From Oscillospiraceae bacterium (GTDB lineage: Bacteria; Bacillota_A; Clostridia; Oscillospirales; Oscillospiraceae), in NCBI GenBank assembly GCA_021771675.1, contig JAETOP010000012.1:1-51406 (forward strand): a stretch of 51,406 bases of DNA. Reading direction: 5' to 3'. How positions within the stretch are numbered: position 1 is the first letter of the stretch; each line of letters begins with the position of its first letter. A model generated the notes under the pieces. It did no database searches, was not told where the DNA came from, and was given only the letters and a program-made list of their open reading frames with translations. A program made the position numbers and the translations under genes. Shown piece by piece: positions 41,166 through 49,924 of this stretch.

Positions 41166-42434
41166 TTACAGATTTTGTTTGATAATACGGGTGATAATGC
41201 CGATGGCGATGCCCGACTCCTCATCAATGCGGGTAACGGCAAAGCTGACATCATCCTTCTTGCCGGGCATCCGGTAGTCATAGCAGGCATGAGCCACGGC
41301 GTTGACCCCGTTGTTCAGCCGGATGTAGACCACGCCCCGGCGAACATCGGTGACGGTGCCGGCGTACTTTCCCTCAATGCGGCACAGCTTCAGCCGCTCC
41401 CGGCTTGTGGTATTGGATACGCTCCGCACATCGACCCGCAGGGTGATCTCCTCCAGAGATTCTACATTGACCTCCTGAATACGGACGAGGATCTTGTCTC
41501 CCACGCTGAACCGATCTCTGGCGTCGCCGATCCACTCCCAGGACAGATCACGGGCCAGAATGGAGCATTCCACACCAAACACTTCCACCCGAACGACCTT
41601 CTCCGCTACAGCAATCACCCGGACCTGAACCACACGGCCCACATAGATATGGGGCATTCCAGCGGCATCGGTGTCCAGATAAAAGGTCTTGCGCTTACGC
41701 AGCATGGCTTCCTTCCGGCTGGCAATCACGGCCTTGGCCTTGGAATCAAGCCCCTTGACCATGAAATCCACCTCGGCGCCCAGCATGGTGCTGAGCACCT
41801 GGGACTGCCGCTTCATCAGGGACGCATACTCGTTCCCGGAGGGAGAGCGCCCCAGCCGGATCATCATTTCCTTCATGGGTACAACCACCCGCAGGCCCTT
41901 GTAGTCCAATACGGCGATAGTCTTTTTGTCGATGGTATCCTCCACGCCGCTGAGTGTACCCGTCAGAGGGCGGCGGACACGGTAGGCGTTGCGGATCTCA
42001 TGCCAGACGACCTCTTCCTCATCGTTCACAGAGGAAATATCGTCCCTTGCGTCAATGGTAAGAATACCTTCGGGCCGGGGGCGGCCTTTTGCAGCAGCTG
42101 TGCCTTTCTGCGCAGAGGGCACGGGGTCTGATGCGGTATCGGTTTTTGCTGCCGTTCTTCTGCGGCGCGTTCCTTTGGCCGTGGGCGGAGTGAGAACATC
42201 TTCGCCCGAATCCTCGCCCGGTGTGGAGTCGTCAAACGAGGCATTACCGTCCAGCGCCGCTAAAATTCGGCTGGTTTCATCCAGGGCGTCGGGATCATCA
42301 GTTGAAACAGATGTGCCATCCCCCAGAGCAGAGCCTTTTGTCCCTTCGGGCTGGAGGGTCTCAATACCGGAAGCCCCTTCCTGAACCTCCAGTTCATCTG
42401 TGCTTTCATCGGGCTGTACCTTTTTTCTGGGCAT
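41166..42434 (-). CDS. S1-like nucleic-acid-binding ICE protein
   Basis: 422 residues from an ATG with an AAGGAGG site. The first 130 residues are acidic and disordered, with a basic patch 'KGTRRRRTAAK'. The rest carries OB-fold stretches of the S1 type: one near 155-200 ('RRPLTGTLSGVEDTIDKKTI'), one near 260-330 ('GRVVQVRVIAVAEKVVRVEV' and 'FSVGDKILVRIQEV'), and a last one ('EGKYAGTVTDVRRGVVYIRL'). S1 folds bind single-strand RNA or DNA. Such proteins accompany VirD4 genes on Clostridia ICEs; role unproven. It lies 3 bases downstream of the coupling-protein stop. Confidence 0.72.
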   Translation of the reverse strand: MPRKKVQPDESTDELEVQEGASGIETLQPEGTKGSALGDGTSVSTDDPDALDETSRILAALDGNASFDDSTPGEDSGEDVLTPPTAKGTRRRRTAAKTDTASDPVPSAQKGTAAAKGRPRPEGILTIDARDDISSVNDEEEVVWHEIRNAYRVRRPLTGTLSGVEDTIDKKTIAVLDYKGLRVVVPMKEMMIRLGRSPSGNEYASLMKRQSQVLSTMLGAEVDFMVKGLDSKAKAVIASRKEAMLRKRKTFYLDTDAAGMPHIYVGRVVQVRVIAVAEKVVRVEVFGVECSILARDLSWEWIGDARDRFSVGDKILVRIQEVNVESLEEITLRVDVRSVSNTTSRERLKLCRIEGKYAGTVTDVRRGVVYIRLNNGVNAVAHACYDYRMPGKKDDVSFAVTRIDEESGIAIGIITRIIKQNL

Positions 42435-42437
42435 ATT

Positions 42438-44345
42438 TTATTCCTCCTTTTCGCCCTGTGGTTTTTTCATGATGGAGTCTTTGGAGGCAGTTTTCACGGT
42501 GCTTTCTTCTGCCGCCTTTTTCTGATTTGCCGGTTTTCTGCGACGCTTCCGAGCCGGCTTTGCTTGCGGGGAGGGGGACGGGGGAGCTGCTCGGGATGCC
42601 ATCTGGCGGCGCCAATCAGGGATATGGGCGGATGCCTTGCTGTCCCGGAGTTTTTTTGCTTCTGGGTGCCGTGAGTAGTCGTACTTATCAACCTCCAATA
42701 CATTTTTACCCCGGATAATGACCAGGGCTTTGTCAATGTCCATACGCAGAACTTCATCCATCGTCATAAGCCGCCGGTGGCCGACACCGCTGGTTTCCCG
42801 GTATTCCGGGGTATAGTTGGAAATGCGCCAAGTCCCCAGTTGCTTGGCTGTACTGGTGACATTGATACTGACCTCCCCGGTGCGGGTCGAGATATAATCC
42901 GCCGTCAAGGGGTCTGTGCAGCCCAGAAAGAGCTGCACATCGCAGTTGCCGAGGATTTCCTGCCATTGATTATAGGGATAACGATTTTGAAGACCCGCCA
43001 GATTTTGAAACACGCATGACATGGAAATGGATCTTGAGCGAATCACGGAAATTTTTCTCGACAAATCGGGAATAACGCCACAGGCACAGAGTTCTTCCCC
43101 AAGAACATGGACGGGAACAGTGAGCCGCCCGCCGGGACACTTTTGATCCGCAAAGCGCACCAACTTAATGAAAATGAACGACAAAAACAGCGAGGAGAGA
43201 AAATCGAAGGTGCTGTCCTGGTCGCTGGTGATGCAGTAGTAGGCACAGGGCTGCTTGCCGGGCAGTTCCAGGTCAATTTCATCGTAGCTTGTGATGTTGC
43301 GGATGTCCTGATTTTGGAATACTTGGAGTCTGGAGCCCAAACCGATGATGACGCCGCCCCGCACGCTTTCCGAGGACTGCTGAAAAATGTTGTACGGACC
43401 TTTTGCCGGATGCTCCACTGGGAGGACTTCAAAAAGTGCGTTCAACTCCTTCTCGGAACTCATGGTAAGTAGCTTGTAAACCTCCCCGATGTTCCGCTTC
43501 TCCGCCGGATAGCCCCGCTCCACATAGAGTACCAGAGCTTTCAGCAGATTCATTTCGGCGTTGTCCCAGAAGTGATCGCCCCTACCGTCCCCGGTATTCT
43601 TGATAATGACATCGCAGAAAAGCTGGGCCATCAGCTCCTGACCCTCAATCTCGGCCAGACAGTTCCAGGAGTCGGAGCTGGCTGGCGTGACCAGATTAAA
43701 AACCTTCACCGTGTAGCCTTTGTCCCGCAAATACTGGCTGGTCTTTTCGTAGAGTTCCGATTTCGGGTCGCAAATCACCAGAGACTGTTTCCGGGCCGCG
43801 CTCTGGAGAATCATATTGACGCAGAAGGCCCTGGTTTTTTTGGAGCCGCTGGCGCCATAAACAGCCAGATTGCCGTTGAAGCGGGTTTCCTTCGGGATAC
43901 ACACCACATCACCGTCCAGCAGGCCAAGGATCGTACCATGATGCTTGCGAATATCTGGAACAATATCCAGCACTTCGGATACCTCCCTGCGGGAAAGAAA
44001 TCCCGCTGTGCCGTAGGTGCCTTTCCGGGAATAAATGATATTCCGTTTGCGGTCATACTCGCCGGTGTCGCTGCCGCCCATCCGCATGACCATAAAAACA
44101 AGAAGCGCCAGCAAAACTATGCAGATGCCGATACCGTACAAGCCATATGGAAAACGGAACACCGCACGCAGGCAGATAAAAAAGCTGTGATCCGGGATCT
44201 GCGGCGCTGTACCGTAGGCCCCGCCGGCTGCCTGCCAGACATCGTAGTTGTAAATAAACTGCGCCACATAGCCCCCGCCATAGAGCAGAGCCAGCACCGC
44301 AAGGGGGATAACGAGCAAAACCTTTTGAAACTTCTTGCGAGGAAT
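42438..44345 (-). CDS. VirD4/TraG-type coupling protein (T4CP)
   Basis: About 635 residues. Two N-terminal membrane helices, then the ATPase: Walker A in 'YGASGSKKTRAFCVN' (about 160-168) and Walker-B-like 'LVICDPKSELYEKT' (about 190-203). Later come 'GEELCACGVIPDLSRK' and 'NCDVQLFLGCTDPLTADYIS'. VirD4 proteins hand the relaxase-bound strand to the mating channel. Note Lys-Lys in place of Gly-Lys in the P-loop (GASGSKKT). The likely start is an ATT: AAAGGAGG sits 6 bases before ATTCCTCGCAAG, giving an MPRKKFQKVLL N-terminus. The first ordinary start is a TTG 27 bases further in, with no site. Confidence 0.88.
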   Translation of the reverse strand: MPRKKFQKVLLVIPLAVLALLYGGGYVAQFIYNYDVWQAAGGAYGTAPQIPDHSFFICLRAVFRFPYGLYGIGICIVLLALLVFMVMRMGGSDTGEYDRKRNIIYSRKGTYGTAGFLSRREVSEVLDIVPDIRKHHGTILGLLDGDVVCIPKETRFNGNLAVYGASGSKKTRAFCVNMILQSAARKQSLVICDPKSELYEKTSQYLRDKGYTVKVFNLVTPASSDSWNCLAEIEGQELMAQLFCDVIIKNTGDGRGDHFWDNAEMNLLKALVLYVERGYPAEKRNIGEVYKLLTMSSEKELNALFEVLPVEHPAKGPYNIFQQSSESVRGGVIIGLGSRLQVFQNQDIRNITSYDEIDLELPGKQPCAYYCITSDQDSTFDFLSSLFLSFIFIKLVRFADQKCPGGRLTVPVHVLGEELCACGVIPDLSRKISVIRSRSISMSCVFQNLAGLQNRYPYNQWQEILGNCDVQLFLGCTDPLTADYISTRTGEVSINVTSTAKQLGTWRISNYTPEYRETSGVGHRRLMTMDEVLRMDIDKALVIIRGKNVLEVDKYDYSRHPEAKKLRDSKASAHIPDWRRQMASRAAPPSPSPQAKPARKRRRKPANQKKAAEESTVKTASKDSIMKKPQGEKEE

Positions 44346-44404
44346 GGGGAACCTCCTTTCTGAACACGAAAAAGATTGCCCCCACTCCCCAAAGGGAATG
44401 AGGG

Positions 44405-45523
44405 CTACTGGGCCAGCAGCTGAAAAGCCTGCCCGAAGTCAATCGCTTGAAATATTATACGGTCACCGCAAATTTCACGGAGACTATCCTGCTGAAAGTC
44501 AAAGCAGATCAAGGTACCTCTCCGCTCCTGAAGGTTCAGGGCGGTATCAAAGCGCCGCACACGGGGCATATCGCAGAGGTAGCCAAACAGCACCGGAGCG
44601 CCATTCTCATCAATGGCGTCATGCTCGATGTTCCACCCCGGATTTTTGGGGCAGAGATTTTCGGAGAGGACGCTGTTCAGCGTTTCCCGCTGGCCCGGGT
44701 CAAACAAAAGCTGAATCAGCAGTTCCCCATGATAGTCACTGGGGAAGAAATAGAAGTGGTCATAGCTCCCATCCAGCAGGAAATGATTTTGAGGCGCGGA
44801 GACGCTATCTTCCATCAGGACGGGAAGTTGCGCCATATCCGCCCCAAAGACCAGACCTTGGGGAACGGCATCGTGATATTGAGGGATACGCCGCCGGCAT
44901 ATCTCGGACTGGAGAAAAACCTTCAGGCGCATTTCAGCCCGGTACTCCCATTTCGTTTGCAGGAATGGCCCCACATTGTAGACAGCATAGGGGCGGTCAG
45001 GGGCCAGAAGCACTCCGGCCGAACGGGAATTGCGAACTTTGACCGCCATCTGCCCGATGTCTTTCAATTCACGGGAGCCATAATAGGCCGGCCATTCCAA
45101 CACATAGCCGGATTCGGCTGGGATTGGAGAGAACACAGCGGGCTTTTCAGACTGAAACACCCCCACCTCGGCATTGAACATTGTGACCAGCACCTCAGCC
45201 ATCCGGTGAAGGCGGCGGCGGCGTGCGGCCTCACTTTTGAGGCGGTTGGTGTCGGTATTGCCAGTGAGGTAAAGCTGAAATTGCTCTGGCTGTTCGGCCA
45301 GAAGCAGCCGTTTGGCAGCGGCGGTCAGGCGCAGGCCACGAAGCCCGTCACGGTAGAAGGCACGGACCAGCTTATCCCGCTTTAACTGCTTGACCACATT
45401 TTCTTTATAGGAGGTGCTGCCTGGAAGTCGCACCACCTGAGTAGTAGGGAGTTCGCCGGAGAGGGCAATCAGGGTGAGGAGCAGGTGAGCCTGTGTGTCT
45501 GGGGCGGGAAGCTGAATGGGAAT
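44405..45523 (-). CDS. Unknown conserved ICE protein with winged-helix-like N-terminal part
   Basis: About 373 residues from an ATT placed 10 bases after GAGGAGG. The frame is open to a TTG at 45661, but the extra stretch is low in sense and has no site. An ATG two bases after the site is in another frame. The conserved start region is 'PAPDTQAHLLLTLIALSGEL', then 'SYKENVVKQLKRDKLVRAFY' and 'RDGLRGLRLT', a winged-helix-like part. The rest is alpha/beta with no motif I know. Homologues are usual between VirB4 and VirD4 on gut Clostridia ICEs; role unknown. Confidence 0.68.
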   Translation of the reverse strand: MPIQLPAPDTQAHLLLTLIALSGELPTTQVVRLPGSTSYKENVVKQLKRDKLVRAFYRDGLRGLRLTAAAKRLLLAEQPEQFQLYLTGNTDTNRLKSEAARRRRLHRMAEVLVTMFNAEVGVFQSEKPAVFSPIPAESGYVLEWPAYYGSRELKDIGQMAVKVRNSRSAGVLLAPDRPYAVYNVGPFLQTKWEYRAEMRLKVFLQSEICRRRIPQYHDAVPQGLVFGADMAQLPVLMEDSVSAPQNHFLLDGSYDHFYFFPSDYHGELLIQLLFDPGQRETLNSVLSENLCPKNPGWNIEHDAIDENGAPVLFGYLCDMPRVRRFDTALNLQERRGTLICFDFQQDSLREICGDRIIFQAIDFGQAFQLLAQ

Positions 45524-45667
45524 AGCGGCATGACCTCCTCTCGGGATTTTGTACCGAAGGGTACTGTGAGTTGGGTATTTTTTGCGGCGCAGGTCAAAAG
45601 AAAAGCCCTGAAACGCTGGGCAAACCGCTCGAAAAGTCAATGTCCCAAAACAGAAGGGCAAAATGCC

Positions 45668-46330
45668 CTAAAAATCGGATATGGATTTCAGCCTTTTTTC
45701 ACGCTCCGCCAGCCATGTGGGAAACCGGCTCTGGGGCATGATGGAGATGCGGGTGCAGTCTGTTTCCCCCAACTCGGTGGTGTTGTAGGCGTCGCACAGC
45801 AGGCCACTATCGTCCACCATGATAAAAGAGGCCACCACATCCAGAAGCTGCTTCAATTCCAGATTGTCGTAGTCCCTCACCCGCCGCTCCGGTAGTTCCT
45901 GACAGTACACATGGGAGAAGCAGACAACGCAGTGTTGGAACTGGGGCATAGGGTGGCTTTTGGCGTATTGGCTGAGAGCCGCATGGATCGGGTCGATCAA
46001 AAACTCGCTGCTCTGCCGTTTCTGCCGCTTGGGGAGCAGACAGGGCAGCGTGATCTCCAAGAGACTGTCCTCATAGCTGACCACCACCCCCTGCATGACC
46101 GCCGCAGAAGTCAGGTACTCCTCCTTTTTGATGCTGGTGGAGGTGTAAATCAGGTGCCGCAAACGGCAAGCGATTCGCTCGGCCCGAAGGGCTGCGTCTG
46201 TGGAAAGCACTTCATAGTTGTCCGGGTATCGCTGAAGGTTTGTGGTGTCCATGGCATAAAGGGCGCTGTTGAGTCGGCCAATTTCCACTTGAATTGAGGC
46301 GATGCGTTGAGAGAGCATATTTTTATCCAA
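45668..46330 (-). CDS. DUF6100-like ICE protein
   Basis: About 220 residues from a TTG 7 bases after AAGGAGG; the ATG two codons earlier is only one base from the site, too close to be used. Begins MDKNMLSQRIASIQVEIGR. A helical N-terminus is followed by 'LDVVASFIMVDDSGLLCDAY' and 'TDCTRISIMPQSRFPTWL'. I recall this build as DUF6100, but this cannot be checked here. Function unknown. It lies 12 bases past the DUF5697-like stop. Confidence 0.68.
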   Translation of the reverse strand: MDKNMLSQRIASIQVEIGRLNSALYAMDTTNLQRYPDNYEVLSTDAALRAERIACRLRHLIYTSTSIKKEEYLTSAAVMQGVVVSYEDSLLEITLPCLLPKRQKRQSSEFLIDPIHAALSQYAKSHPMPQFQHCVVCFSHVYCQELPERRVRDYDNLELKQLLDVVASFIMVDDSGLLCDAYNTTELGETDCTRISIMPQSRFPTWLAEREKRLKSISDF

Positions 46331-46342
46331 GGCCATGCCTCC

Positions 46343-46870
46343 TTACTCTTTCTGGTAATACTGTACCGTTCCATCATCGGAAACGGTGCAGTAACCGTTG
46401 GCATTGGGGATTTGCAGGCTCATAATTTGCTCCGGCTTGTCCACAAGGATGATATACTGGGGAGGCTCCCCCTGCCGGTTGGACAGAGCGTGGTTGATAA
46501 GAGCCTCCTGCCCGTAGGCAGCGTAGACGATCTCATAGACCTCCCCATCGGCGAAAAAGACGACCTTGCCGGGGAAATCACAGACAGAGTGGTATTCCAC
46601 CCGGTCGATGAAGTCCACCAGCACCCAGACGGCCGCCAAAAGGCCCCGGTCAATGGGGGCCTCCTCATCTGCCCCCGCCCGATAAAGGCCGCGGCCTTTG
46701 TCATGGAAAATACGGCCCTGCCGCACCAGATGGATCAGCAGTTTTTGTACCTTGTCCTGCTTGCCGGGATAGAGCCGAAGAAGCTGCTCCTCCTTTAAGG
46801 CCCGGTACATAGACACATCCCGGAGGATACTGGCGGCTTCCTGACCATAGATTTGCTGTCGTGTTTTCAT
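46343..46870 (-). CDS. DUF5697-like ICE protein
   Basis: 175 residues from an ATG with an AGGAG site. Begins MKTRQQIYGQEAASILRDVS, then 'YRALKEEQLLRLYPGKQDKV' and 'LLIHLVRQGRIFHD', which look like a winged-helix domain. The C-terminal half is alpha/beta ('VWVLVDFIDRVEYHSVCDFP'). This is the DUF5697 type of ICE protein. Three iteron-like repeats lie just upstream and could control it. Confidence 0.72.
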   Translation of the reverse strand: MKTRQQIYGQEAASILRDVSMYRALKEEQLLRLYPGKQDKVQKLLIHLVRQGRIFHDKGRGLYRAGADEEAPIDRGLLAAVWVLVDFIDRVEYHSVCDFPGKVVFFADGEVYEIVYAAYGQEALINHALSNRQGEPPQYIILVDKPEQIMSLQIPNANGYCTVSDDGTVQYYQKE

Positions 46871-46882
46871 AAACCAATCTCC

Positions 46883-46986
46883 TAATGCGTATTCCGGGCG
46901 CAAAAAAGTCGCAATGTCGTCGCTCATTATGCGTATAAGCGGCGCATTGCGGCCCAACCCGGTCTGTAATGCGTAAACGAGGCGCA
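46883..46986. repeat. Three iteron-like 20-bp direct repeats
   Basis: Units at 46883-46902, 46927-46946 and 46967-46986 share the pattern T(A/T)ATGCGTA, then 5-6 variable bases, then GGCGCA. On the minus strand this is TGCGCC-N4-ATACGCAT-like. Periods are 44 and 40 bases, about four helical turns. They fill the gap between the VirB4 gene and the DUF5697-like gene, a place for a regulator or replication-type protein to bind. Confidence 0.7.
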
Positions 46987-46997
46987 CTATGGGCGTA

Positions 46998-49913
46998 TTA
47001 GCCCGCCGCCTGTTCTTTGACTCGATCCAGCAGTTCCTGAAGCTCACGGCGATCCGTGGTAATAAGTTCCTTTTCCAGCTGACTGCACTTGATTTCCACC
47101 GTCACATTGTTGTTATTGGTGCTGATGAGGCCGCTGCCCCGTTCAAAATGGGTGATCTCCATGACCTCGGCCTCGGACAGACGGAGAATAGATTGGACGC
47201 GCATGGCCTCCTCATCCTCCAGATTCAAAATAATCTTGGTCTTGGAGGCATTGATGATGCCTTTCCCATACTTCCCGTCCTCCAGAGCGAAGAAGTCATT
47301 GAGATCCTGGGTGGCGCATACCGCCGCCCCGCCGTAGCCTCGGATCGTCTTGAAGATCTCCAGAACGAACTCTGCGGCCTGCCGGTTGCTGCTGGCGCCG
47401 ATGAGCTGCCAACACTCATCAATGAAGATAGCCTTCTCCGCCGTGCGGTTTTCCTTGGTCTTATCCCACACGAAATCAACCGCCATAAACATCCCCACTG
47501 TCAGCAGGTCGCCGGTCAGCTCGGAGATGTCCAACACGATATACTTGTTATCCAGAGAAACATTGGTCTGCTGATTGAAGGTCTTGGCGGAGCCGTTGAC
47601 CAGGCGGTTGAGAATATTCGCCATGCGCTTGGTCTCCGGGGCCTCCATGAGCGTGTCATAAAGGTCGCCCAGGATGGGCATTTCACGGTAGTGGCCGGGA
47701 TTGCCCGGATCATCCAGCGTGGAATTGTCGTGGGTGATCCCCTTTTTGGCGTAGGTGCGGATCATGGCGTCATCCAGAAGCTGCCGCTCCTCATGGGACA
47801 TATCGGGAATGAGCAGGCTGAAAAAGATGTGGAGCCGTTGGATTTTAGCGGCCAGCAGGGATTTCTTCACGCTGGGGCCGTCCAGCAGCTCCTCCGCCGA
47901 CTTATCCGCCCTGCGTATTTCCATGACATTGATGCAGTTGGGGGATGCAGGGGAAATCTGGATGAACTCACCGCCGATGTTGTTGCAGGCCCGATGGAAC
48001 TCATGACCCTTGAGGGGCGCAATGATGAATACCTGTATGCCCCGGCGGCGCATTCGCAAGGCCATAAGCTGCATGGTAAAGGTCTTGCCCGCTCCGCTGG
48101 TGCCAAGGATGGCCATATTGGCGTTCTTATAGATCTTGGAGTCAAAGATGTCTACAATGATGAGGGAGTTGTTGTGCTTATTGACTCCAAGCAAAATGCC
48201 GTTGTTGTCGCACATCTCATAGGAGGTAAAGGGGTAGCAGCTGGCCGCCCCCAAGGTGAGGACATTCCGCCTGGAGCGTTCAAAGAGCCGCTTTTCCAGA
48301 GAAGCCAGAGGGAGAGCGGATAAAAAAGCCTGCTCCTCACAAAAGGAACAGGGCGTCACATCCATATCTTGAGACAGCAGGAGTTTTTTCATCTCTGCCG
48401 CCTTCCACTCCAAATCATCCACTGTGTCGGCGGTGATGGTGATGAGAAGATTGAGATAGTAGAAGTCCTCATTGTTGGAAAGGCCGTCCTTGAGGAAATA
48501 GCCGCTTCGGATGGCCCCGTCCAAGTCATCAAAGTCAGTGTTGGTATCGCTTGTCTCCTTGATCTTGCTCCGATTGATACGGAGCTGCTGTCCCAGCTTG
48601 CGGATCATCCGGTCTTTGGGCTGACGGGCAAGGAACATATCCAGGTCGATGCCGTCTCCGGCGTTTACCAGCAGACTGATCCAGCCGGCAGGCACCTCGG
48701 CCTTGTAGCCATCGGACGGCACCAGCAAATAGGCATAGTAAACGCCGTCCACACAAATGTAGCGGCCATGTGTGAAGTCGATTTGGTCTGGGGCATAGAA
48801 CTCATTGACAGGGATGGTTTCCATATCACGCCCAGCCGCCATATATTCGGCCAGCACATCCTTGACCTTTTCCGGAAAGGGGCGCTCGCTGCTGATTTTA
48901 CGGCAGAGAATGTTATAAAGAATTTCTGCCGTGGCGGTATCCCCATCCTCCGACAGAAGCACCTCGTTTCCACACTGGCGCAGGTAGTTGGCGGCCGTTC
49001 GGGCGGCCGTTTGCAAGGAAGCGACAGCCTCCTCCTCTTCATGCCCGCGCCGGGCGCCGGGCATCGGTTCATACTCAAAAACGAGGAAGAACCTCCGGGT
49101 GATGGCCTCCCGGGAACCAAGCTGACGGATTAGCTTCAAATAGTCCTCCTGAAGCGTCCGGCAGCGTGGGTCAGTTTCATGCTCCAGCTCCCGGCGCACT
49201 GTCTCCACATGGCGGTTGATGTCCGCCCGCTTGGATAGCACCTTGAACTGCACCTTCACCGGGGCAATTTTCAGGTAAGAAATGAAAGAGTAGATGATAT
49301 TGCGCTGCTCCCGGGCGCTCCGCAGAAGGAAATTCACCGGGACGACCTCAACTACTTTGACATAGCGGTGGTCACGGGTATAGATGATGCCGTTCGCAAT
49401 CCGATCAATGGGGATGTAGTCTGAAAGCGGATTGAGCGGCTTGACCTCCTCCTCTGGGGGAAGAAAGGTTTTGAATTGCAGGACTTTCTTTTCTTTGAAA
49501 TCCACCTGAAAACGGTTGCGGCTTTTTAGAGCCGGCTCCTCCTCGGTAGCCTCAGACTGACGCTGCGGTTTTCTGGCCCAACTGGGAAGTATGGGCTTTC
49601 GTGTAGCTGCAGGTGCGTCTCTGGAGAGAACACGCCTGTTCCGCAAATAGCTTAAAAATAACAAAATGAAGGTGGAAAGACTGTTCCCGGATACCCCAAT
49701 CAGGGCCAGCAGAGCCAGCGGGAGAGCAGTCAGACACAGGAGGATAATGCGGGTAGTCAAAGAAAGGCCGAGGTACAGAATAGGAAGGCCAACGGCCAGA
49801 GCCAGGATTCCGGCTTCAATGACATTTCTGGTGCGGAACATCCCGCCAAGCAGAGTGCCGCTTTCTATGAAATTGGGAGGGATAATGTAGGTGTCCCTTG
49901 TTTCGTTGTCCAT
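46998..49913 (-). CDS. PrgI-VirB4 fusion, conjugation ATPase
   Basis: 971 residues from an ATG with a GGAGGG site. The first 100 residues are a PrgI-like domain with two membrane helices ('VIEAGILALAVGLPILYLGL', 'IILLCLTALPLALLALIGV'). The rest is a VirB4/TraE ATPase: Walker A 'ILGTSGAGKTFTMQLM' (about 600-607), Walker B 'AIFIDECWQLIG' (about 820-831) and 'GGAAVCATQDLNDFFAL'. It powers assembly of, or transport through, the type IV secretion channel at the membrane. In many elements PrgI and VirB4 are separate genes; here they are one chain. Next upstream is the Ser/Thr-rich membrane protein. Confidence 0.92.
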   Translation of the reverse strand: MDNETRDTYIIPPNFIESGTLLGGMFRTRNVIEAGILALAVGLPILYLGLSLTTRIILLCLTALPLALLALIGVSGNSLSTFILLFLSYLRNRRVLSRDAPAATRKPILPSWARKPQRQSEATEEEPALKSRNRFQVDFKEKKVLQFKTFLPPEEEVKPLNPLSDYIPIDRIANGIIYTRDHRYVKVVEVVPVNFLLRSAREQRNIIYSFISYLKIAPVKVQFKVLSKRADINRHVETVRRELEHETDPRCRTLQEDYLKLIRQLGSREAITRRFFLVFEYEPMPGARRGHEEEEAVASLQTAARTAANYLRQCGNEVLLSEDGDTATAEILYNILCRKISSERPFPEKVKDVLAEYMAAGRDMETIPVNEFYAPDQIDFTHGRYICVDGVYYAYLLVPSDGYKAEVPAGWISLLVNAGDGIDLDMFLARQPKDRMIRKLGQQLRINRSKIKETSDTNTDFDDLDGAIRSGYFLKDGLSNNEDFYYLNLLITITADTVDDLEWKAAEMKKLLLSQDMDVTPCSFCEEQAFLSALPLASLEKRLFERSRRNVLTLGAASCYPFTSYEMCDNNGILLGVNKHNNSLIIVDIFDSKIYKNANMAILGTSGAGKTFTMQLMALRMRRRGIQVFIIAPLKGHEFHRACNNIGGEFIQISPASPNCINVMEIRRADKSAEELLDGPSVKKSLLAAKIQRLHIFFSLLIPDMSHEERQLLDDAMIRTYAKKGITHDNSTLDDPGNPGHYREMPILGDLYDTLMEAPETKRMANILNRLVNGSAKTFNQQTNVSLDNKYIVLDISELTGDLLTVGMFMAVDFVWDKTKENRTAEKAIFIDECWQLIGASSNRQAAEFVLEIFKTIRGYGGAAVCATQDLNDFFALEDGKYGKGIINASKTKIILNLEDEEAMRVQSILRLSEAEVMEITHFERGSGLISTNNNNVTVEIKCSQLEKELITTDRRELQELLDRVKEQAAG

Positions 49914-49924
49914 ATCTGCCCTCC

